Below, one piece after another: positions 53,388 through 62,652 of a DNA stretch of 64,000 nucleotides (the stretch's first letter is position 1; every line of letters begins with the position of its first letter). This DNA comes from JBEDUK01 sp963781595. GTDB taxonomy: Bacteria > Actinomycetota > UBA4738. Made by a program: the position numbers and the translations under genes. The notes beneath the pieces were generated by a model that had not been told where the DNA came from, did not search any database, and worked only from the letters and a program-made list of their open reading frames with translations. The stretch spans positions 2,108,001 to 2,172,000 of the forward strand of contig CAWAGG010000006.1 of the NCBI GenBank assembly GCA_963781595.1, written 5' to 3'.

Positions 53388-55079
53388 ATGAGCAGGAAGA
53401 AGAAGAAGAACGAAGAAGCGGAAACGGCGACGGAGGGCGCGGCTGCGTCCTCAGCCGTCGGGTTCGGGCCTGGCTCGGCGCCCCCGCCGCAGAGCGGCAG
53501 GATCACCCCGATCGACATCCAGCAGCGCGTGTTCAAGCCGTCGTTCCGCGGCTACAACGAGCGCGAGGTGGACGGATTCCTCGACGAGGTGACCGAGGAA
53601 CTGGCGCGCGTGGTCGCTGACAACAAGAGCCTTCGCGAGCAGGTCGAGCGCGCGGAGATGCGTCCCACGGCCCAGCTCGGCTCCGAAGCTGGGAGCGCCG
53701 AGGAGGTCGTCCAGGAGGCTCGGGCGGAGGCGACCAGGATCCTCGCCGAAGCGCGTGACGACGCCGCGCACGTCCTCGCGGAGGCGCGCGGTGAGGCGGT
53801 CGCCGTGCTCGACGCCGCGCGCGCCGAGGCCGATGCCACCCGTGGGGCCGCGGTCGAGACGGGTGGCGCGCCGACCGGAGCGGTCGTGGCGACCGGAGCG
53901 GTCGTGGCGACGGACGTGGCGACGAGCCCGGCTGCCGGGCCCGATCGAGACTTCATCCACCGGGAGCGAGAGTTCCTGCAGAGCCTCGCCGGATTGATCC
54001 AGGGCCATGCAGAGGCGATCCGGGAGGATCTCAAGCGCGTGCGCGACGCCTCCGGCGGTGCTTCGCCGGTCGCGGGCGGCGGCCACGGCGCCGAGGGCGT
54101 CGACGAAGGGGCCGGCCAGGCGGCGGCGTCGGGACCACCCGACGCCGCGACCGCCACCAGCCCTGACGTGGGTGTCGCCGCCGCGACTTCCTCGGGCGTC
54201 GGTCCTGGCGTGGCCGCGACGGCGGTCGAGCCCGTCGCGTCGACCGACGCGCCGCGGCCCGGCGGCCCGATCGGATCGACGCCCGCGGTCGGGACCGGTG
54301 TCGAGGCGCCTTCGTGGGATCCGCAGCCGAAGCCCGTCGTCACGGGCCGGATGGACGAGCCTCGATCCGAGCCGGGTGGCGCGGCGCCGGTCCTCGACCT
54401 GGGGTCGGCCGAGGGCGACGACGATGTCGTGACGGCCTCCGGCGAACCGACGGCTGAGCCGTCGGGTGAGGGGTCGACCGCGCGGGCCGCGACATCCCCG
54501 ACCGAGCACGCCGCCGAGGCCGAGGAGCCGGTCGGCGAGCAGCCGGGCACACGGGACGGCGCCGTGCCGGGCGGTGCCGAGCCCGCACGGACGGAGAGCG
54601 ACGCGGAGGAACCACCGCCCTGGATCCCGCAACGGCCGGCGCAGGCGACCGGCTCCGCCGGGACCGACACGTCGGCCCAGGGGTCCGCCGGGTTCGCACG
54701 CAACGGGGTATCTGCGGGCCAGGAGACCGCGCAGGATCCGAGCCCGGAGGACCCCCGCGGCGGCTCCGGCGCTCTGGACGCCACCGCGGCGCCCACCGTC
54801 GCCGCCGTGACCCGCACGCGTGAACCGCTCGGTGACGAGGCGCGTGACCTGGGTCGATCGCCGTCGGAGCAGGAGGCGGAGACCGCGAGCGTCGGGGCTC
54901 GGTCCGAGGCTTCGGTGCGGGTCGACACCGCCGCGTCGCGCGGAGCCGGGGCCCCGCCCCCGCCGGGATCGTTCGGTCGCTGGATGGAGAACGGCGTCAC
55001 GGCGGTCCCGGAGGGGGACGAAGAGGAGAGCGAGCGCGACCGCCGTTCGCTCCGGGAGCTGTTCTGGGGCGAGGACTGA
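53388..55079 (+). CDS. divIVA: DivIVA/Wag31-type polar growth and division protein with long disordered tail
   Basis: DivIVA marks curved membrane at poles and septa. After a Lys-rich start (MSRKKKKNEEAE) and a Pro-rich linker, the DivIVA domain reads ITPIDIQQRVFKPSFRGYNEREVDGFLDEVTEELARV (residues ~39-80), followed by coiled coils (ARAEATRILAEARDDAAHVLAEARGEAVAVL). A second coiled segment (FIHREREFLQSLAGLIQGHAEAIREDL) follows a GAVVAT repeat. The last ~330 residues are Ala/Gly/Pro/Asp/Glu-rich and probably disordered, making 563 residues in all, longer than Wag31 (about 260). Confidence 0.9.
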   Translation: MSRKKKKNEEAETATEGAAASSAVGFGPGSAPPPQSGRITPIDIQQRVFKPSFRGYNEREVDGFLDEVTEELARVVADNKSLREQVERAEMRPTAQLGSEAGSAEEVVQEARAEATRILAEARDDAAHVLAEARGEAVAVLDAARAEADATRGAAVETGGAPTGAVVATGAVVATDVATSPAAGPDRDFIHREREFLQSLAGLIQGHAEAIREDLKRVRDASGGASPVAGGGHGAEGVDEGAGQAAASGPPDAATATSPDVGVAAATSSGVGPGVAATAVEPVASTDAPRPGGPIGSTPAVGTGVEAPSWDPQPKPVVTGRMDEPRSEPGGAAPVLDLGSAEGDDDVVTASGEPTAEPSGEGSTARAATSPTEHAAEAEEPVGEQPGTRDGAVPGGAEPARTESDAEEPPPWIPQRPAQATGSAGTDTSAQGSAGFARNGVSAGQETAQDPSPEDPRGGSGALDATAAPTVAAVTRTREPLGDEARDLGRSPSEQEAETASVGARSEASVRVDTAASRGAGAPPPPGSFGRWMENGVTAVPEGDEEESERDRRSLRELFWGED

Positions 55080-55100
55080 GGGCCGAACCGCTCGGATCGT

Positions 55101-55130
55101 CGAGCCGCGGCGCGGGGACGGCGCGGCTCG
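55101..55130. terminator. Hairpin between convergent divIVA and ileS
   Basis: CGAGCCGCG (55101-55109) and CGCGGCTCG (55122-55130) pair perfectly over nine bases with a 12-base loop. It lies in the 56-base gap between the convergent stops and could end both transcripts. There is no clear T-run. Confidence 0.45.
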
Positions 55131-55135
55131 CGGCT

Positions 55136-58100
55136 TCAGCGAGCCGCGGTCCGTCTCCTGATCGCGACCGACGCCGTCGCGCCGTCGATGAGCAGGTCGG
55201 CCGACGCATCCGCATCAGGCATCGCCCCGGATCGGAGCTCGGTCGCGAGGACGTCCGCGGCGATCTGCGTCCCGTGGTCCCGGATCGCGGCGCCGAGGCC
55301 GTCGCCCGCACCGGGGTCGATCGCCACGGCGGCATCGATGCGGTCCGTCAACTCGAGGTTCGCCGCCTTCCTGAGCGACTGGATGTGATGGACCAGCTCA
55401 CGTGCCATGCCTTCGACACGCAGTCCGTCGCTCAGCTCGAGCTCCAGCGCGACCGCGAGTGGACCGTCGGTCGCGAGCGCCCAGCCCTCCCGTCCCTGCT
55501 GGACGAGCTCGACGTCGTCGTGGCCGACGGTCACGGACCCCGACGGGAGGCTGAGGTCGACCGATCCGCCGCCGGCGAGCTCGGCGGCGATCCGTCCGTC
55601 GTCGTCGTCGGCGAGCGCCGCGGCGACCTCCTGGACGCGCGGCCCGAGTCGTGGTCCCAACACGCGGAAGTTCGGCTTCGCGCGCCAGCCCGCGAGCTCC
55701 TCCGCGGACCCGGCCAGCATCACGTCCTTCACGTTCAGTTCCTCGGCGACGAGCGGCAGCACCGGCATCAATGCGTCCAGGTTCCCCGGCACGTGCACGA
55801 GCGCGTGCGACAGGGGCTGGCGGACCTTGACCTTCGCGTCGCTGCGGACGGTCCGCCCCAGGGAGACCAGGGCACGGGCGACGGTCATCGCGTCCTCGAG
55901 GGCTGGATCGACGAGGGCCGCCTCGGCGGCCGGGTAGTCGGTGAGGTGCACGGACGCGGCCGCGCCAGGGTCTTCGGACAGCACGAGGTTGCGGTGCAGC
56001 TCATCGGCGATGAACGGGGTGAAGGGCGCGAGGAGCCGCGCGAGCACCGTGAGCGTCTCGGACAGGGTCGCGTACGCGGCCAGCTTGTCCGCGGATGATG
56101 ACGATTCGCCGCCGCCGGCTCCCGCATCCACCTCCGATCGCGCCGGGTCCCAGAACCGCCGCCGGGAGCGTCGCACGTACCAGTTCGACACGTCGTCGAC
56201 GAGCGACTCGATCCGCCGGGCCGCGCCGGTCGCGTCGTACGCGTCCAGGGACTCCCGCACGGAGGCCACGGTCCCGTGGAGGCGCGACAGCATCCAGCGA
56301 TCGAGCGGCGCGCGGTCCGACGGGGCCGGGGCATCCGCGAGCGACGGCTCGTCGAGGTTGGCGTAGGTGACGTAGAAGGCATAGACGTTCCAGATCGTCA
56401 GCAGGAACCGCCGCACGACGTCGTCGAGGATGTCGAAGGTGAGGCGGCGATTCGACCAGGGGGAGCCGGCCGCGACCATGTACCAGCGGACGGCATCCGC
56501 GCCGACCCGCTCGAAGGTCTCCATCGGCTCCACGACGTTCCCGAGCCGCTTCGACATCTTGCGGCCCTCGGCGTCGACCACGAAGCCGTGGCAGATCACG
56601 TTGCGGTAGGGCTTCTCGTCGAACAGCAGGACCCCCTCGGCCATCAACGAGTAGAACCACCCGCGTGTCTGGTCGAGCCCCTCGGCGATGAAGTCCGCCG
56701 GGAACCGCTTCCGGAACACCTGTGCCGCAGGCGAATCCGGACCCATGTACCCCCATTGCGCGAACGGCATCGCGCCGGAGTCGAACCACGCGTCGATGAT
56801 CTCGGGGACGCGCCGAGCCTCCGCGCCGCATACGGGGCACGCGATCGTGATCGTGTCGATCACCGGCCGGTGGGGATCGATGTCCGTCAGGTCGCGGCCC
56901 GCGAGCGTGGACAGCTCGGCCAGCGAGCCGACCACGGTGTCGTGTTCGACGTCGCATCGCCACACGGGCAGCGGCGTGCCCCAGTAACGCTCTCGCGACA
57001 GCGACCAGTCGACGTTGTTCCGGAGCCAGTCGCCGAACCGGCCCTCCTTGATGTGATCGGGGTACCAGTGCACGCCCTCGTTCGCGCGGAGCAACCCGTC
57101 CTTGCGCGCCGTGGTGCGGACGTACCAGGAGCGCCGCGCATAGTAGATCAGCGGGGTGTCGCACCGCCAGCAGAACGGGAACGTGTGCGAGTAGCGCTCG
57201 ACGGACAGGAGCAGCCCGGCGCTCCGCAGGTCGTCGATGATCTTCGGGTCGGCCTCGCGCACCCACATGCCCGCGTAGGACAGGACGCGTTCGTCGAAGC
57301 GCCCCTCCGGGTCGACCGGATTGATCACGGGCGCGCCGTGCGCGCGGGCGGTCCGCAGGTCATCCTCGCCGAAGGCCGCGCCCGTGTGCACGATGCCCGT
57401 TCCCTCGTCGACCCGGACGAAGTCGCCGACGACGACGAACCGCCACGTCGCCGGGTCGCCCTCCGGATCGTCCACGGAGCCCGGCCCGACGAAGTCGAAC
57501 GGTCCGCGGTACCGGGCGCCCACCAGCTCGTCGAGCGCGACGTCGCGGACCAGGGCAGCGCCCTCGCCGAGCGCCTCGTCGACGCGGTTCGCGGCGAGCA
57601 CGACCGGACGGTCGCCGGCCGTGCCGCCCTTCGCCAGCACGTACCTGATCCCCTCGCCGACCACCGCGAGCGTGGCGGTGATCAGCGTCCACGGCATCGT
57701 CGTCCACACGAGGAGGTCGGTGCCCTCGTCCGCGAGCGGCCCGGTGAGGACCGGGAACCGGACGTAGATGCTCGGGTCCTCGACCTGCCGGTACCCCTGC
57801 GCGACCTCGGCGTCGGACAGGCCCGTGCCGCAGCGCGGGCAGTAGGCCGTGACCTTGAAGTCCTGCACGAGCAGGCCCTGGCCGTGCAGCTCCTTCAGCG
57901 CCCACCAGACGCTCTGCACGTACTCGGGCGAGAGCGTCCAGTACGCGTCGTCCATGTCGATCCAGAACCCGTGGCGCTCGCTCATCGCGCGCCAGTCCTC
58001 GACGTATCGCTTGACGCTCGTGCGGCACAGCTCGACGAACTCCGCGATGCCGTACGCCTCGATGTCGCGCTTCGAGCGGGTGCCGATCTGGCGTTCGACC

Positions 58101-58390
58101 TCGACCTCGACCGGGAGGCCGTGGCAATCCCATCCGGCCTTTCGGGCGACGGAATGTCCCGTCATCGCGCGATACCTCGGGTACAGGTCCTTGAACGTCC
58201 GGGCCTCGACGTGGCCGATGTGCGGACGGTTGTTCGCCGTCGGCGGACCGTCGTAGAAGACCCACTCGGGAGCGCCCTCGCGCATCGCGAGGCTCTTCGC
58301 GAACACGTCCTCCTCGCGCCAGAAAGAGAGGATCCGTTCCTCCATCCGCGGGAAGTCGGCCTTGGCCTCGACCGGCCGGTACCTCGGCAT
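55136..58390 (-). CDS. ileS: Isoleucyl-tRNA synthetase
   Basis: It charges tRNA-Ile. The 1084-residue protein has the class I HIGH motif in PTANNRPHIGHVEARTFKD (57-60), the editing domain (TTMPWTLITATLAVVGEG, GTGIVHTGAAFGEDD), KMSKR at 611-615, and an anticodon-binding domain. Motifs such as WDCHGLPVEVEVE and RYVEDWRAMSERHGFWIDMD are of the eukaryote-like IleS2 branch, often less sensitive to mupirocin. The C-terminal zinc finger of the other type is absent. A T-box leader precedes it. Confidence 0.96.
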   Translation of the reverse strand: MPRYRPVEAKADFPRMEERILSFWREEDVFAKSLAMREGAPEWVFYDGPPTANNRPHIGHVEARTFKDLYPRYRAMTGHSVARKAGWDCHGLPVEVEVERQIGTRSKRDIEAYGIAEFVELCRTSVKRYVEDWRAMSERHGFWIDMDDAYWTLSPEYVQSVWWALKELHGQGLLVQDFKVTAYCPRCGTGLSDAEVAQGYRQVEDPSIYVRFPVLTGPLADEGTDLLVWTTMPWTLITATLAVVGEGIRYVLAKGGTAGDRPVVLAANRVDEALGEGAALVRDVALDELVGARYRGPFDFVGPGSVDDPEGDPATWRFVVVGDFVRVDEGTGIVHTGAAFGEDDLRTARAHGAPVINPVDPEGRFDERVLSYAGMWVREADPKIIDDLRSAGLLLSVERYSHTFPFCWRCDTPLIYYARRSWYVRTTARKDGLLRANEGVHWYPDHIKEGRFGDWLRNNVDWSLSRERYWGTPLPVWRCDVEHDTVVGSLAELSTLAGRDLTDIDPHRPVIDTITIACPVCGAEARRVPEIIDAWFDSGAMPFAQWGYMGPDSPAAQVFRKRFPADFIAEGLDQTRGWFYSLMAEGVLLFDEKPYRNVICHGFVVDAEGRKMSKRLGNVVEPMETFERVGADAVRWYMVAAGSPWSNRRLTFDILDDVVRRFLLTIWNVYAFYVTYANLDEPSLADAPAPSDRAPLDRWMLSRLHGTVASVRESLDAYDATGAARRIESLVDDVSNWYVRRSRRRFWDPARSEVDAGAGGGESSSSADKLAAYATLSETLTVLARLLAPFTPFIADELHRNLVLSEDPGAAASVHLTDYPAAEAALVDPALEDAMTVARALVSLGRTVRSDAKVKVRQPLSHALVHVPGNLDALMPVLPLVAEELNVKDVMLAGSAEELAGWRAKPNFRVLGPRLGPRVQEVAAALADDDDGRIAAELAGGGSVDLSLPSGSVTVGHDDVELVQQGREGWALATDGPLAVALELELSDGLRVEGMARELVHHIQSLRKAANLELTDRIDAAVAIDPGAGDGLGAAIRDHGTQIAADVLATELRSGAMPDADASADLLIDGATASVAIRRRTAAR

Positions 58391-58715
58391 CGCCTACCCT
58401 CCTCGATCGTCGCCCGGAGACGACGAACGCCTCGTCCCGTCTGCCAGGGACGAGGCGTGTGCCCCGCGGTACCACCCTGCTTGGTGCGCTCCTCGCGGAA
58501 CGCTCCCGCTCATCGGCTGCGCCGCGCACAGCCGGCCGCTGTCACGGGCGGTACCCGGCCGCGTCTACTGGGCGTTCGGCCTCCGAGGGCCGTGCCGTTC
58601 GGGCGGCAGCTCGGGGAGGATCTTCGCGAGGATCAGGCCGCCGGGCTCGCACCGTCCCCGGCTCGCTCTTCGCCGAACGGCCCCGCTACTCGTTCCCGTC
58701 GTCGCCGTTGGTGCG
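58391..58715 (-). promoter_or_regulatory. T-box riboswitch leader of ileS
   Basis: Reading leftward, the 325-base gap contains the invariant T-box sequence AGGGTGGTACCGCGG (58478-58464), which pairs with the acceptor end of uncharged tRNA. Upstream lie a structured stem region with GATCC repeats (an AUC specifier is possible) and the GGTGCGAGCCCGG motif. Downstream is a 12-bp hairpin (58427-58458, ACGCCTCGTCCC arm) that could be the terminator or sequestor, then GAGGAGGG and the ATG. Uncharged tRNA-Ile should raise ileS expression. Whether control is transcriptional or translational is undecided. Confidence 0.85.
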
Positions 58716-58727
58716 AGAGTGTAGCGC

Positions 58728-59015
58728 GTGGACGTGCGCGCAACGCCCACCGGGTCGCTGATCGGCCTCCGGGTTCGGCCCCGCTCCCGGCCCGGGATCG
58801 CGGCGCCGGACGGCGTGCTGACGATCTCGGTCGCGTCGGCGCCGGCCGACGGGCGCGCGACCGAACAGGCCCGGCGCGCGCTCGCGGCGGCCCTGGGGAT
58901 CGCCCCGTCGGCGGTCGCGCTCCGCTCGGGGGCGCGGGGCCGACGGAAGGTGTTCGCGGTGGACGGCGTGCCCGCCGACGAGGCCGAACGCAGGCTGAGC
59001 TCGGCATGCGGCTGA
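58728..59015 (+). CDS. DUF167 (YggU-like) protein
   Basis: The 95-residue protein has GLRVRPRSRPGIAAPDGVLTISVASAPADGRATEQARRALAAAL, the DUF167 fold pattern with the conserved P-x-x-G-x-A-N/T-helix. Function is unknown across the family. GTG 58728 starts only a few bases from the 5' end of the divergent T-box leader. Confidence 0.85.
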   Translation: MDVRATPTGSLIGLRVRPRSRPGIAAPDGVLTISVASAPADGRATEQARRALAAALGIAPSAVALRSGARGRRKVFAVDGVPADEAERRLSSACG

Positions 59016-59093
59016 CCCCCCGGTGATATAGTCGCGCCCGTCCCGCGCCGGGGGAGCGCCGGACCCTCACCCGACCCCGACCGAAAGCGGATC

Positions 59094-59477
59094 GTGAGTC
59101 CGAAAGCCCTCTTCACGCCCAAGGAGCTCGATGAGCTGCGCGAGCGGCTCCAGGCCGAGCTGGACGAGGTTCGCACCCAGAAGGCGCAGATCACCGAGAC
59201 CGTGTTCTCCCCGGACCAGTCCGAGTCGTGGGGCGAGAACGACCAGGAGAGCGCCGACGTCGGGACCTCGACGTTCGAGCGCGAGAAGGAGCTGTCGATC
59301 TCGAACAACCTCCTCGACCTGGAGAGCAGGATCGAGCGGGCCTTGACGAAGATCGACGACGGAACCTACGGGCGCTGCGAGCGGTGCGGCAAGCCGATCG
59401 AGAAGGCCAGGATCAGGGCCCTCCCGTACGCGAGCCTCTGCCTGGCCGACAAGCAGGCCGAGGAGCGCCTGCGCTGA
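59094..59477 (+). CDS. DksA/TraR-type zinc-finger protein lacking the fourth Cys
   Basis: The 127-residue protein has a coiled-coil N-terminus (LFTPKELDELRERLQAELDEV), the acidic turn (ENDQESADVGTSTFEREKEL) and the zinc-finger GRCERCGKPIEKARIRALPYASLC. In most relatives the last half is CxxC; here it is C-L-A-D, so the metal site has three Cys and an Asp. It may bind RNA polymerase in the secondary channel like DksA/CarD-unrelated regulators, or play a minor role. GTG 59094 is the start; lspA follows 38 bases later. Confidence 0.85.
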   Translation: MSPKALFTPKELDELRERLQAELDEVRTQKAQITETVFSPDQSESWGENDQESADVGTSTFEREKELSISNNLLDLESRIERALTKIDDGTYGRCERCGKPIEKARIRALPYASLCLADKQAEERLR

Positions 59478-59515
59478 GCGGCGCACCCGGCGCTCGAGGG
59501 GCGGCCGAGGCACCG

Positions 59516-60052
59516 GTGTCCGCTCCAACGGCAGGGTCGCGCCGGACGTCGCTCGCCGTCCTGCTGTACGCGGTCGCGGCGTCCGCGTTCCTGCTGGACC
59601 GGGTGACGAAGCTCTGGGCGGAGGGATCGCTCCGCTTGCGTCCGCCGATCGTGCTCGTGCCGGGGGCCCTCGACCTGTCGTACACGACGAACTCCGGCGG
59701 CGCGTTCAGCCTGTTCACCGGCGTGCCCTGGGTGTTCTTCGTCGCGAGCATCGGCATCTCGGCCGGGATCGTGTGGCTCTCGTTCCGGCAGACCTCCGCG
59801 GCGAACGCGGTGGGCCTCGGCCTGATCCTCGGCGGTGCCGTGGGGAACCTCACCGACCGAGTCACGCGCGGCACCGGGATCTCCGGCCAGGTCGTCGACT
59901 TCATCCACCTGCACCTGTGGCCGACGTTCAACGTCGCGGATTCGTGCATCGTGATCGGGGCGATCGTGCTGCTGGCCTCGAGCCTCGTCAGCTCGGCGCG
60001 GGACCGGCGATCCGCCGGGCCCGGGGGCGCGTCCGCCGAACGCCCCGAGTAG
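59516..60052 (+). CDS. lspA: Prolipoprotein signal peptidase LspA
   Basis: LspA cleaves lipoprotein signals after lipid attachment. The 178-residue protein has four helices and the family motifs LDRVTKLWAE, TTNSGGAFSLF, GGAVGNLTDRVTRG (first catalytic Asp) and VVDFIHLHLWPTFNVADSCI (second catalytic Asp). GTG 59516 gives the right N-terminal helix. rluD-like gene follows at 27 bases. Confidence 0.95.
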   Translation: MSAPTAGSRRTSLAVLLYAVAASAFLLDRVTKLWAEGSLRLRPPIVLVPGALDLSYTTNSGGAFSLFTGVPWVFFVASIGISAGIVWLSFRQTSAANAVGLGLILGGAVGNLTDRVTRGTGISGQVVDFIHLHLWPTFNVADSCIVIGAIVLLASSLVSSARDRRSAGPGGASAERPE

Positions 60053-60079
60053 ATCGGCGCGGGAGGGGCCACCTACCGC

Positions 60080-60973
60080 ATGGACCGTTCCTTCGTCGCC
60101 GAGCCCGGCCGGCTGGACGCGGTTGTCGCCGCGGCGCTCGGGGTTCCCCGAACGGACGTGCAGCGCGCGATCGCCGCCGGCCGCGTCCGTGTCGACGGGA
60201 CGACCCGGCCGAAGTCCTTCCGGCTCACGGGCGGCGAGGCCGTCGACGCGGACGTCGACGGCCCCAGCGAAGGCCTCGAACCCGAGCCCGGGCCGCTCGC
60301 CGTTCGGCTCCAGGATCCGTACCTGCTGGTGGTGTCGAAGCCGGCCGGGCTGGTGACCCATCCGACGTCGGCCCGCAGGACCGGAACGCTCGTGAACCGT
60401 CTCCTCGCCCTCGACGTTCCGCTGTCGACGCTCGGCGGGGAGGACCGGCCCGGCATCGTCCACCGGCTCGACGTCGGCACGTCCGGCCTGATCGTGGTCG
60501 CGAAGGACGACCGAACGCACGCGCTCCTCGCCGAGATGTTCCGCCGGCACGAGGTCGAACGCCGGTACCTGGCGCTCGTTCGCGGCGCGCCCGAGCACGA
60601 CGACGTCCTCATCGACGCGCCGCTCGAACGCCGGGGGGCACGGATCACCGCGCGCGCCAGCACGGGCAAGCGCGCCGTGACGATGGTAAAGGTGCTTGAC
60701 CGTCTGGACGGTTCGACCTTGGTCGAGGCGCGACCGCAGACGGGCCGCACGCACCAGATACGGGTGCACCTCGCCGCGGTCGGCCACCCGGTGCTCGGCG
60801 ATCGGACCTACGGAGGAGCGGGGGACCGGTCGGCGCGGCTCGGCCTGGCGAGGCCGTTCCTGCACTCGTGGCGGATCGCGTTCGACCATCCGATCACCGG
60901 GGAACGCGTCGAGCTGGAGGATCCGCTGCCGGAGGACCTCGCGGAGGCGATGCGCCGCGCGCGGGGAGGCTAG
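60080..60973 (+). CDS. RluA-family pseudouridine synthase (RluD-like)
   Basis: It converts uridine to pseudouridine in rRNA or tRNA. The 297-residue protein has a short S4-like N-terminal domain (RLDAVVAAALGVPRTDVQRAIAAGRVRVDG) and the catalytic Asp in IVHRLDVGTSGLIVVAKD. GRTHQIRVHLAAVGHPVLGDRTYG is the C-terminal signature. The lspA-rluD pairing is common. The stop overlaps the convergent VOC gene by four bases. Confidence 0.92.
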   Translation: MDRSFVAEPGRLDAVVAAALGVPRTDVQRAIAAGRVRVDGTTRPKSFRLTGGEAVDADVDGPSEGLEPEPGPLAVRLQDPYLLVVSKPAGLVTHPTSARRTGTLVNRLLALDVPLSTLGGEDRPGIVHRLDVGTSGLIVVAKDDRTHALLAEMFRRHEVERRYLALVRGAPEHDDVLIDAPLERRGARITARASTGKRAVTMVKVLDRLDGSTLVEARPQTGRTHQIRVHLAAVGHPVLGDRTYGGAGDRSARLGLARPFLHSWRIAFDHPITGERVELEDPLPEDLAEAMRRARGG

Positions 60974-61329
60974 CGGGCGGGCTGACCGACCGGCTGCGAG
61001 ATCGAGAAGCGGTTGCCCTCGGGGTCCTGCACGAGGGCCAGGAAGATCCGCTCGGCTCCCCGGTCCTCGGGCGGCTTGATCACCGTCCCGCCCGCCTCGA
61101 CCACCGCGCGGCACGCGGCGCCCGCGTCGTCGACGTCGAACCCGAGGCCCGTGTCTGCCGGCTCGCCGCTCCCGCCGCCGTGGAGCGCGACGATCGCGTC
61201 ACCGAACGCGAGCTCGCTCCATTCGGGGCTGCTGAACCGCGTCTGCATGCCGAACGCGTCCTGGTAGAAGCGCACCGCCCGGTCCATGTCCTGCGCGGAC
61301 AGCATGAAGTAGACCTTGTTCAGCCCCAT
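60970..61329 (-). CDS. Glyoxalase/bleomycin-resistance (VOC) family protein
   Basis: The 119-residue protein has one VOC fold (two babbb repeats): NKVYFMLSAQDMDRAVRFYQDAFGMQ and GAACRAVVEAGGTVIKPPED, ending ALVQDPEGNRFSISQPV. Metal ligands could be His53-like positions (ALHGGG) and the C-terminal Glu. Substrate unknown; such proteins include dioxygenases and antibiotic-binding proteins. Confidence 0.85.
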   Translation of the reverse strand: MGLNKVYFMLSAQDMDRAVRFYQDAFGMQTRFSSPEWSELAFGDAIVALHGGGSGEPADTGLGFDVDDAGAACRAVVEAGGTVIKPPEDRGAERIFLALVQDPEGNRFSISQPVGQPAR

Positions 61330-61373
61330 CGCCGACAGAGAGTAGTACGAGTCGGCCCCGGTTCGTCAGACCT

Positions 61374-62560
61374 TCAGCGCCGGGAGCGGGCGCGGTCTTC
61401 CTTGAGGTACAGCGCGTGCTGGACGCGCGTCTCCTCGCGGGACGAGAGCAGCGCGTCCTCGATGTCGGGGGACAGGCGACGGCTCTCGACCAACGTCGAC
61501 AAGCGGCCCGGGTCGATCGCGAGGACCTCCTCCCAGAGCCCGAGCGGCTCGAGGATCGCGCGGATCGCGACCGGATCGGGCTCGGTGAGGTGCATCGGCC
61601 GGCGGTCGACGGCGGCGCCGTCGCTGCCGAACAACCGCCGGTAGCCGTGTTCGTCGCAGAACGCGTTGATCAGGGGCTGGACCTCGTCCAGACGCCGGTA
61701 GGCCTGGCGCACCTGGCGCTTGATCGCGATCCACTCGTCGACGATGGCGGTCATGTTCGGCGCCGGGTCGCCCTCCTCCTTCTCGTACCGGTGCCGGAAC
61801 AGCGGGCAGCGAGCCTGGTAGTCGCACCAGTCGCACAGGGGGTTCGCGCGCGGCTCGAACTTCCCCGCGTCGATGCGCTCGGCGACCGTCGCGATCCGTC
61901 GGCGCGTGTCGTCGATGTCGGCGGCCGTCCGGGCCGTCGACATCCGCTGGCCCGGGAGCAGGTAGTAGAGGGTGAGGCGCTCGGGTTCGATGCCCCAGAT
62001 CTCTTTCGCTGCGAGGTGGTAGACGGAGAGCTGCAGGTCCTGGTCGATCCGCATCTGGGGCGGGAGTCGGCGGTTCGTCTTGTAGTCGATGATCTCGTAG
62101 CCGCCGCCGGGGATCCGGTCCATCCGGTCGATGACGCCCGAGAGCTGGACGCCCTCGACCTCGATCGTGAACCGGAACTCCAGGGCCGCGGGGACCCGGA
62201 ACGACGGCGCGTTCTCGCGGTGGTAGTCGGCCAGGACCTGGCGGGCATGGTCCAGGTACAGCGACTCCTCGGACGCGTCACGGTAGCCGTCGGCGACCCA
62301 TTCGCCCTCCAGCATCTCGTTGAGCTCCTCGAGGGGCGGCGCGACGGGCACCGGGCGGTCGTGGAACCGGTGCAGGGTGCGGTGGAGGCTGTCGCCGAAG
62401 GCGAGCGCGGGGGACGACGTCGTGGGGAGGCGGTCCTCGTACTGGAACTTGTACGCCTGCGGGCAGCGCTCGTACGGGAGATGGACGAATAGGAGAGCCG
62501 CCTGCCGCCCGTCGGCCGCGGCTCCCGTGCCGAACCCGCGCGTTCGCTGGTCGTTTGCAC
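61374..62560 (-). CDS. RecB-like PD-(D/E)XK nuclease with Fe-S Cys cluster (frame interrupted near 62478)
   Basis: The likely start is GTG 62560; its frame reads to RRLSYSSIS. Near 62478 one base is missing and the sequence continues as YERCPQAYKFQYEDRLPTTS, GDSLHRTLHRFHDRP. The nuclease core shows GVIDRMDRIPGG and YEIIDYKTNRRLPP (Asp and DxK), and a C-terminal CDWCDYQARC joins the first Cys to make a four-Cys Fe-S site, as in AddB/Cas4-type nucleases. The C-terminal ~130 residues are helical and unrecognised. It probably resects or processes DNA ends. It is divergent from dnaE. Confidence 0.8.
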
Positions 62561-62583
62561 CGCCTCGGGGGCGAGTGTAGATT
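62555..62583 (+). promoter_or_regulatory. Promoter upstream of dnaE
   Basis: TTGCAC (62555-62560) and TAGATT (62578-62583), 17 bases apart, lie about 70 bases before the dnaE start. The -35 overlaps the start codon of the divergent nuclease gene. Prediction only. Confidence 0.45.
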
Positions 62584-62652
62584 CCAACCGGGTCGAATCA
62601 CAAGCATGTAGTTTTCCACAGCGCCTTCCCCAGGCGGTCCCCAACGGAGGCG

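Noticed and set aside
53876..53925. Repeats in divIVA considered as a possible CRISPR-like array
   Set aside because: Only two to three 15-18-base units without spacers; they encode GAVVAT repeats in frame.
56276..59026. 916-codon frame opposite ileS
   Set aside because: Antisense shadow that also crosses the T-box leader and the DUF167 gene.
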